A stretch of DNA of 64,000 nt from assembly GCA_006503475.1 (NCBI GenBank), contig RSEH01000069.1, positions 110,948-174,947 of the forward strand. Direction: 5' to 3'. The first letter of the stretch is position 1. Every line of letters starts with the position of its first letter. The notes under the pieces are model-generated. The model ran no database searches. It worked only from the letters and a program-made list of their open reading frames with translations, and was not told the DNA's origin. Below are positions 57,325 through 64,000 of this stretch, piece by piece. Position numbers and translations under genes: made by a program. The stretch is from Stentor roeselii (taxonomy: Eukaryota; Ciliophora; Heterotrichea; Heterotrichida; Stentoridae).

Positions 57325-58833
57325 ATGGAAAAAAAAATGTATGCTTTTTTACCAAAAGTCCTCAATATTCTTGCAGGATTGGTTGGAACTGGCTACTTTT
57401 ATAATAAAAATCCCTCAGACAGGTCCTTACAGACTCTCCCAATGATAATTTTAATCATCATCTTTTTGATACTCTCTTTTATCTACTCACTGTTTAGGAA
57501 AAAAATTCTAGAATCCAAACTCATCTCCCGAATGCTATTCTTCCTCGAACTTCACATATACAGGCGAGAAAAAGTGATGACATTGAATAACTGGGGATTA
57601 ATTTTAATAATCTCTTCAGCATCTATTTCGAGTCTAATGATTTCATTTTCCAGCAAACAATGGTCTGCCATCTTGGTCTTCTCAGTGATTCCAGTTATAT
57701 ATCTTCTTCAATTGCTTGCTTTTTCATTAAACCGTGGAATCGACAACAAATTGTCTGATTATTTGAGAATGCCTGTTCTTTATGGCTTACTTATTATTGA
57801 AGGGATATGTTTGTTAGAATTTTATCAAATAGATTTTTTTGAAACATCACAATTTGTTGCAATTTCTTCAGTGTTAACTACTTTTGGAGTCATTCTTTGT
57901 GGACTTTTATATTTTTTTGTGATGATTTCAAAATTTTCTAAGAGTATTGCATGTTTAAGTACTTTAGCCATTTACTTAATATTGTTCTTTGGGGCAAGAG
58001 AGGGAAGTTTAAATGAAAATGAAGAGTTAATAAAAATTTGCTTGTTTTTTGCAGCTTTGACTCCAGCTTTATTGATTTCTTCGAGTATTTATGTCAGATA
58101 TGATATTAATTCAGAAATGAAAAATTCGATATTTTTAGGGTTTTGGACACTTTGTTATGTGCCTAGTATGAGCTTGGTGTCAGAGGAGTATGAAAAAGCA
58201 AAGTTGTTAGGAGATATCATCAGTTATTCCTTTTTAGCTGTAGGGTTTTATTTAATGATATTTGAAATAGTTGCAAGATATAATGAAATAGTGGAAAGAG
58301 AAGATATAAACTTGATGATTTTGTGTGGCTTTTTTATTCCTTTGGGAATTTTAGCGTGCTTAATAATACACGGAGAAGTATTGATAGGAGTCTTAGTTGT
58401 TCTAATACTTTTTATTATTTTTTTCTGTTACTTTATTATAAGGAGATTTAAAAAAAACAATAAAGTAGATTCATCGACATCAACAAATAAAAAACAATTG
58501 CTTATTGAAAATAAATTGATTTTCACTATCTCAAATATATGGAAGTTTATTTATATTCTTTCGATTTGCTTTCTAACAAGAAGACTGTATCTAAACTCCA
58601 ATAATTTAGATAGTTCAAGCCGAGTCATCGCCGGGCAAGGATTACTAATCATTGTTAGTGGAATGATACACAGCGTATTAATTGAGAATATAAAATTATT
58701 CATTCGAGAAAAAAATCATGATTACCCATCCCTGACTAAAATTGATTTACTTGATCAAATCGAACCATCATCACTAAGGATAATATATAATTCAATTAAG
58801 AAAAATGGCAGAAAATTATATCAATTTATTTGA
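57325..58833 (+). CDS. Polytopic membrane protein, N-terminal segment (frameshift partner of next feature)
   Basis: This 502-codon frame encodes about twelve hydrophobic helices (for example at 40-57, 92-112, 115-135, 175-200, 235-255, 293-313 and 350-370). A Lys/Asn-rich cytosolic loop lies near 372-395. The segment FLGFWTLCYVPSMSLV (about 270-285) recurs in the next frame as FLVFIWTLIYVP, so the two frames carry copies of one membrane module. The frame stops at TGA 58831. The next frame overlaps it, is open from 58800, and has no ATG for its first ~88 residues although it encodes membrane helices there, so both frames probably belong to one gene. Family unknown; composition is very AT-rich like the gene at 79-2445. 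Confidence 0.7.
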   Translation: MEKKMYAFLPKVLNILAGLVGTGYFYNKNPSDRSLQTLPMIILIIIFLILSFIYSLFRKKILESKLISRMLFFLELHIYRREKVMTLNNWGLILIISSASISSLMISFSSKQWSAILVFSVIPVIYLLQLLAFSLNRGIDNKLSDYLRMPVLYGLLIIEGICLLEFYQIDFFETSQFVAISSVLTTFGVILCGLLYFFVMISKFSKSIACLSTLAIYLILFFGAREGSLNENEELIKICLFFAALTPALLISSSIYVRYDINSEMKNSIFLGFWTLCYVPSMSLVSEEYEKAKLLGDIISYSFLAVGFYLMIFEIVARYNEIVEREDINLMILCGFFIPLGILACLIIHGEVLIGVLVVLILFIIFFCYFIIRRFKKNNKVDSSTSTNKKQLLIENKLIFTISNIWKFIYILSICFLTRRLYLNSNNLDSSSRVIAGQGLLIIVSGMIHSVLIENIKLFIREKNHDYPSLTKIDLLDQIEPSSLRIIYNSIKKNGRKLYQFI

Positions 58834-61202
58834 TTGTTGTTGAAATCGTTAGTTTGGGATGTTTGGCGATATCTTGGAGGATAGTATTTATAATTATTTT
58901 TAATTTTATCACAGCGTTTTTATTTATTGTTGCCTTTGAAACGAAACTGAAAACATGGAGCGACGGGGAAAAAATAACTGCTGAATTTTTGGTGTTTATT
59001 TGGACTTTAATATATGTTCCTTGTGTTTGTGGGCCCTCAGTGATTATAACTGGATCATTTTCTGGGGAAATTGACTCTACTTCTTCACTAATGATTTGTT
59101 TTATTATTGTTTGTATTTGCATTCTATTTGGACTTTTCACTGGAGAACTTTATGAAAATAATTTAAAAAAAGAAACTATTCGTCAAAATACTATATTGAA
59201 AAATAAAGGATATTCATACGTTTATAAAAAATTAATTATTGAAGACCTTAAAAAGGTAACTAGAGAAGATATTAAAAAATTAAAAGATGGAAACATTCAA
59301 ATTCAAAATGATGAAAGAATTAAAATTTTCGAAATTATTTTTCGTGGACAAAAACATTTAGATGATTATAAAAACTATTCTCGTGAATATCATCTTAATA
59401 TTAATGAAAAAGATCATGAAACAGAAAGTTTTATATATCAACATAAAATTTATAAACTTTTTCAAAATATTTTGCTAAAGCCTTCTCCTTTTAATCATTG
59501 CCAAAAAAGTAGGAATAACAAAAATAACATCGATGAAGAGAATGCTATGAATGAAAAATTCAAACTAAAAGAAGAACAGATAAAAAGTTATAGAAAACTT
59601 TTCAAAATTCATGAAAATGATCATAATATCAAAAAATTTTTCTTCGTGAATGCCTTGGCTAAAGTATTTGAAAGTGAATTGAAAAAACGAGAAATCACAA
59701 GAGATGATTTTTTCATGATTTACTTAAGAATCACTCATGATGTATCAAAACAAGTGAACCAAAAATTTGATAATACATTTATAATACAAATTTTAGAAGG
59801 CCTTTCAAAGCTTATCTATAAAAATGTTAATGAAGAGAATATGATTAATATTCAAGATAGATTACTAAAAAATTACGATAATTGCAACGATATTGAAATT
59901 TTAGAACAAAATTTATCTAAAGTTCAAAAATTTATTGCTATTTCATCTAAATATAACTTGAAAGCTAACTTACTTATTAAACGTGCACTTGATAAATTTA
60001 TCCCTTATGAATTATTTAACATGATTTATGAAAATAACAACCAAGAAGTAGAAAATTGGCAATCTTTTCTAATTGATCTTAAATCAAAGCCCGATAAAAT
60101 TCAAGAAACAACGATAAAATGCTTTGAATTTTTAAGTAATCTTCTTGTTTTTGGATCAATATTCAACATGTATTCACTTACTTCAGTGGCTCTTACAAAA
60201 GAGATAAAATGGATTAAAAATAATATTCCGTTATCGATAGTAATTGTTCCATCTGAAAGTGACTGGCTGATTTCATTAATCTATAGTTTTACATTGATTG
60301 GTTTATTTTTTTTGGTTACATTTTTGTTGTATCTATCAATGAAGTTTAAAATAAAAGCATATAAATTTGTTATTAAAATGGGAAATTCAATTATGAGACT
60401 TATTGCATCAGGGTTACTTATTGAAAATATTATTTTTCTATTATCAAATCTGATTTGTGAGTCAAGTGATGGAAAACTACACATTAAAGATAATGAAAAT
60501 ATTGAATGTATGGGGTCAAAGCATTTAATTTTGATGTTATTTTCTATTTTTATTTTCTTGATTTACTTTTTCTTGGCTCAATTGTTTTACCCAAGTTTCC
60601 ACAAAATAAGTACACAGCATGAGTATTATTTTAATACTGAGATTCATTTTAAAGTGATTTACTCGGTCATAGCTAGCTGTATTAGTAACGATTTACTAGG
60701 GTTTAAGCTTGTTTTATGTTTGCTGTTGGGAATGGCTCTTTTAGGAAATATTATTTGCAGAATACGAAAAGACAGTAATAATAAAGATAAGTTCAAAAGT
60801 GATTTATTTGAATACTGTATTGTTGTTTGGGTTTATGTGTGGGCACTTTTAATTTACTATAATATCGGAATTCATTACGGGTTTGTCATTTTAATCTTAA
60901 CTATTTTCACTTACTCATTAGTTAAGTTTTATCATTTTTTTAAGAAATTATTCTGTGAAATATGTTGCGAAACGAATTCTAGATGTTCTTGTTGTAAAAA
61001 ATTGTTTGAAAAAAAGAAAGAAGAAACACCTGTGGAAAATAACAATTTGCATAAAAAACAATATAATAATTTTTTTTCACCAGTTGATGGTGGAAGTGTA
61101 ACTGCGAGACCCGGCCAGAATCAGTCTAAAAGTGGATCATCGGCAAATAAAACACGAATAAAATCAGAAAAAAAAACTCAAACAATTCGAATTAGTAAAT
61201 AG
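58800..61202 (+). CDS. Polytopic membrane protein, C-terminal segment (in -1 frame relative to preceding feature)
   Basis: The frame is open from 58800 and yields about 800 residues. It begins with three to four helices, including FLVFIWTLIYVP, which matches the upstream frame. A hydrophilic, mostly helical cytosolic region of about 320 residues follows (about 115-435). Further helices follow near 470-500, 505-530, 560-590, 620-640 and 660-690. The tail has a Cys cluster (CEICCETNSRCSCC), then a Lys/Ser-rich end. No family recognised; a channel, transporter or receptor are all possible. The shift from the upstream frame is -1 and cannot be a 15- or 16-nt intron (those change the frame by 0 or +1). 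A missing base in the assembly, a real mutation or frameshifting are the options. Confidence 0.65.
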   Translation, partial: EKWQKIISIYLIVVEIVSLGCLAISWRIVFIIIFNFITAFLFIVAFETKLKTWSDGEKITAEFLVFIWTLIYVPCVCGPSVIITGSFSGEIDSTSSLMICFIIVCICILFGLFTGELYENNLKKETIRQNTILKNKGYSYVYKKLIIEDLKKVTREDIKKLKDGNIQIQNDERIKIFEIIFRGQKHLDDYKNYSREYHLNINEKDHETESFIYQHKIYKLFQNILLKPSPFNHCQKSRNNKNNIDEENAMNEKFKLKEEQIKSYRKLFKIHENDHNIKKFFFVNALAKVFESELKKREITRDDFFMIYLRITHDVSKQVNQKFDNTFIIQILEGLSKLIYKNVNEENMINIQDRLLKNYDNCNDIEILEQNLSKVQKFIAISSKYNLKANLLIKRALDKFIPYELFNMIYENNNQEVENWQSFLIDLKSKPDKIQETTIKCFEFLSNLLVFGSIFNMYSLTSVALTKEIKWIKNNIPLSIVIVPSESDWLISLIYSFTLIGLFFLVTFLLYLSMKFKIKAYKFVIKMGNSIMRLIASGLLIENIIFLLSNLICESSDGKLHIKDNENIECMGSKHLILMLFSIFIFLIYFFLAQLFYPSFHKISTQHEYYFNTEIHFKVIYSVIASCISNDLLGFKLVLCLLLGMALLGNIICRIRKDSNNKDKFKSDLFEYCIVVWVYVWALLIYYNIGIHYGFVILILTIFTYSLVKFYHFFKKLFCEICCETNSRCSCCKKLFEKKKEETPVENNNLHKKQYNNFFSPVDGGSVTARPGQNQSKSGSSANKTRIKSEKKTQTIRISK

Positions 61203-61692
61203 GCTAGATTTTAATACATTTAAATCTTTAGAATATTGTGTTATTCATTCAAGAGTTTTGCCAAATACTTCTTTTTGTTAATCTTTAATCAACAAGTCTT
61301 TCATCTTCCATGCTTTTGCAGTTACTTCTATTATGATGCTAAGCTCAGATTTAAGCTCAACGAAAAAATTTTTATTAACTTAATAAAATTCAGAGGTTTT
61401 TCTATATATAATTAAGATATATATTAGGGATACATATAAATTTAGTGATTTTACACATAAGTTAGAATGTAAGCTATTATATATAAAATACTTACAAATT
61501 TTCCCTTTAAGATGAGCGTTGTTAATCATCAAATACATTTATATAGAGAGTTAGTCATCATATAACTTAAAATACAAAAATCCATAAAAATTTGATAATT
61601 CCCTAGATTTAATTGGCTTTAAAATAGGATAAATAATTTCTAGATCCTAATACTTATTAATCCTGTTAAGTAATTCAAACACTGACCTAAAA
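61203..61692. other. AT-rich intergenic region
   Basis: No gene, repeat or RNA seen. Confidence 0.5.
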
Positions 61693-62682
61693 ATGTCTGA
61701 AGATGTCAGCCTTTTTTTTAAAAACCTTACCCATTTCGCAGTATTTCCAGTAATCTCTGCACCGTTAAGCAACAGAATCGCAAAAAAGCTACAAGAATGC
61801 CCAAAGACCACAAAAGAGCTGAGTGAATCAACCAAAATGCAGCCTTACAAGCTTTTGAATACCTCAGATTCGCCTCTGTCTTTGGTTTATTCAGCTTCGA
61901 TGCTGAAACCAATAAATGGTCAAACACAAGAGGCTCTTCCTTTCTAAAACTGAACTAAGCCACTTCTCTGGAAGTGGCAAGACAACTATTTCAACATAAA
62001 GCATCAAATCCACACAGATGCCCAGCTTTCATCATCAAGTCGCCAATAGAAACTCTTAACCGTCCAAGTATTTTTGAACAATTATCTCAAAACCCAGAAC
62101 TCCTTGAAACTTTTCAAAGCATGATAGGAATATTTTCAAAGTCCAACTTGAAAGAGATCGTCGACTGCATCAGTATTGAAAAGCTCTAAAGCCTTGATCT
62201 CGGTGGAGGTGATGGAACCTTGATCATAAGTTTGGCTCAAAAATACCAAATGCAAGTTTTGGAATATTTGATAAACCTGAAGTCAGAAACTTTGCTCAAG
62301 TGAATATTGATAAATTTTAACTTGCTTTATGGGTAAAGTTTTATGAGGGAGATTTTTTGAAGAGGTTCAGAGTGGATTTGATGTGATTTTGATGAAACTT
62401 GTTTTGTATGATTGGAGTGATCAGCTATGTGAAGTTATTTTTAATAAGTGTAGAAAAGTGCTCAAGGAAGGAGATAAGTTATTTGTTGCTGGACAGATTG
62501 TTGATAGCAGTGCTGATGACTATTTTTATGCTCTTACTCTTGATCATGTTATGCTCATTGATATTGGTGGAAAAGAAAGAACTGTTGAAGAGTTTAAAAA
62601 ACTTTTTCATTTGGCTGGGTTTGAAGTTGTTGATATAAGGCGCGCATTATTTATGGTCGTTATTGAAACTAAGGCAATTTAG
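61693..62682 (+). pseudogene. Decayed O-methyltransferase pseudogene
   Basis: Reading across frames recovers most of a plant-type O-methyltransferase that matches the intact copy at 63070 from the dimerisation region to the last residues (both end VIETKAI). The copy is broken many times. One-base shifts occur near 61855, 61948, 62038, 62250 and 62358, with another disruption between 62318 and 62335. In-frame stops include TAA at 62187 and TAA at 62318. The SAM motif LDLGGGDGT and the later KVLKEGDKLFV block are still visible. It begins at an ATG (MSEDVSLFFKNL), so its N-terminus shows what the intact copy, cut by the window edge, should look like. It is not likely to make a working enzyme. 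Confidence 0.88.
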
Positions 62683-63069
62683 ATTAGATAAGTATTTGAA
62701 TTAGAGAAAGTGATTGTTTTACATGAATTAAGATTATTATTAAAGGTAAATTAATAGATTGTTGAGTAAACATCTAAGAATTCAAATCATGGTGGATTGA
62801 CTGAATATTTAGCTTTAAATAATTTAAGGTATAAATAATTCATACTAAAAATCATTTTAGTTTATCACTAATGGAATACTGAGAATGATGAGTTTGATAG
62901 AATTCAATAAATTTCTAGATTTAATTCTTTAAACTGAAATTTTTCAGCAATAAGTGAATTTACCAAATATATTCTGGTATAGATTTTTGTGTGAGTGATC
63001 ATCGAGAAAAATTAAAGTTAACTTAACAAGCTTAAAACTTAAAGACTAGTTCTAATCTATTAAATCTAT
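62683..63069. other. Spacer between inverted O-methyltransferase copies
   Basis: No gene seen; AT-rich. It separates the 3' ends of the pseudogene and the intact gene, which face each other. Confidence 0.5.
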
Positions 63070-64000
63070 CTAAATCGCTTTGGTTTCTATAACGATATGA
63101 AACAATACACGTTTAATTCCTATAATTTCGAATCCAGCTGCATCAAAAAGTTGCTTAAACTGATGAATTGTTCTCTCTTTTCCATCAATCATCATGAGCA
63201 TTAAATGATCAATCGCTAAAACATTCTGATAGTTTTCAGCATTAGGATCAACAAGATGTTCAATAACAAACAACTGATCTCCTTCTTTTAGCACCTTTCT
63301 GCAGTTTTTCAAAATAACTACACATTTCTCATCATTCCAATCATGAATAATATGTTTCATCACAATCACATCAAACCCGCTTTGAATCTCTTCAAAAAAG
63401 TCCCCAGCATAAAACTTGACCCTTTCAGTCACTCCAAACCTTTCAAAATTCGCTTGAGCCAAGCCATTCACCTCAGGTCTATCAAGAACTCCAAAACTCG
63501 CATTTTGGTACTTCTGAGCCAAACTGATGACCAAAGTTCCATCAGCGCCTCCGACATCTAAAACTTTAGCATCTTCTTTACAAGAAATCGCTTCGACTAC
63601 TTCTTTCGAGTTGGCCTTTGAAAATGCGGTCATGCAATTCTGAAAACTTTGAAAAATTTCTTGATTTTGAAGAAATTGTTCAAAGAGAGGTGGACGGTTC
63701 AGTATTTCCATTGGTGGCTTTGATGATGAGAGCTGAATTTCTGCATGAGTTAGAAATTCGGTATTGTATTGGTTTCCTAGCCAGCTCCAGAGAGCGTGAC
63801 TGAAAGGACTTGCTAAGAGTGAAGAGTCTTTGGTGTTTGACCATTTGTTTGTTTCGGCATCGTAGCTGAACACGCCTAGGGAAGACACTAGTCGAAGGAA
63901 TCTGAATAGCTTTTCAGGCTGCATTGATGTTGACTCGCAAAGCTCTTCAGCTGTTTTAGGGGATTCTTGAAGCTTTTCTGCGATGTTGTTGTTCACTAAG
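63070..64000 (-). CDS. O-methyltransferase (plant/ASMT-type, Methyltransf_2), 5' end beyond window
   Basis: The frame runs off the right edge; about 25 N-terminal residues are missing by comparison with the pseudogene, so the codon at 63996 (GTG) is not the start. The visible part has the N-terminal winged-helix dimerisation segment (KLFRFLRLVSSLGVFSYD), the SAM-binding motif VLDVGGADGTL, the following acidic DRPEV, and MKHIIHDWNDEKC with the His-Asp of the active site, then CRKVLKEGDQLFVIEHLV. These enzymes move a methyl group from SAM to a hydroxyl (or indole/thiol) on a small molecule. The substrate is unknown. Key motifs are intact, so it should be active. Stop TAG. Confidence 0.9.
   Translation of the reverse strand, partial: LVNNNIAEKLQESPKTAEELCESTSMQPEKLFRFLRLVSSLGVFSYDAETNKWSNTKDSSLLASPFSHALWSWLGNQYNTEFLTHAEIQLSSSKPPMEILNRPPLFEQFLQNQEIFQSFQNCMTAFSKANSKEVVEAISCKEDAKVLDVGGADGTLVISLAQKYQNASFGVLDRPEVNGLAQANFERFGVTERVKFYAGDFFEEIQSGFDVIVMKHIIHDWNDEKCVVILKNCRKVLKEGDQLFVIEHLVDPNAENYQNVLAIDHLMLMMIDGKERTIHQFKQLFDAAGFEIIGIKRVLFHIVIETKAI

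Overview
This window looks like macronuclear (somatic) DNA of a heterotrich ciliate, most likely Stentor or a close relative. Three things point there. TAA, TAG and TGA are all used as ordinary stops and Trp is written TGG, so the code is standard, unlike most other ciliates. Four introns can be read directly and each is exactly 15 nt (GTA...AG, with an A at position 10), the intron size known from Stentor. The DNA is AT-rich and very gene-dense, and the products include SHIPPO, NIMA-type kinase, MORN, furin-like Cys-rich and GAF proteins. The species call is an inference; no rRNA or telomere is present to prove it.

Layout. 0-8 kb: an unrecognised Lys/Asn-rich protein, a RING protein, an amino-acid transporter, ribosomal protein eS4 and a small EGF membrane protein. 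8-17 kb: a 2339-residue surface protein with a repeated ectodomain, furin-like Cys-rich repeats, a Notch-type LNR, membrane helices and a long cytosolic tail; its stop codon abuts the start codon of a coiled-coil zinc-knuckle protein. 17-24 kb, mostly minus strand: a ubiquitin-like/Tudor-like protein, a C2H2 zinc-finger protein, an atypical kinase, a spliced membrane RING-H2 ligase, an ankyrin protein with a CCF end, and UTP11. 24-29 kb: a MORN protein, a three-exon Kelch membrane protein and a DUF4291 protein 4 nt after it. 29-38 kb: two diverged tandem paralogues of an unnamed family, a GAF coiled-coil protein, a coiled-coil protein with SPEK motifs, and an F-box/degenerate GTPase protein ending in a CaaX box. 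38-48 kb: coiled-coil proteins (one like the Nup62 core, one with a possible dynein-adaptor CC1 box), a propeller-like protein, a giant VWA protein, a ubiquitin-like/ankyrin/PH/AGC kinase and a SHIPPO axonemal protein. 48-55 kb: MON2, casein kinase 1 and a NEK kinase, with 24 bp between one pair of divergent start codons. 55-64 kb, gene-poorer and more AT-rich: a duplicated-HTH protein, a large polytopic membrane protein split by a frameshift, and an inverted pair of O-methyltransferase genes, one a clear pseudogene and one running off the right edge.

The genes do not form an obvious pathway. They are an ordinary ciliate mix of trafficking, signalling, ciliary/cytoskeletal and surface proteins. 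The unusual features are structural: near-zero spacing between genes, 15-nt introns, start codons that commonly follow TAA, strong strand asymmetry around and inside genes, and local duplications that are decaying (the SHIPPO 5' end, the O-methyltransferase).
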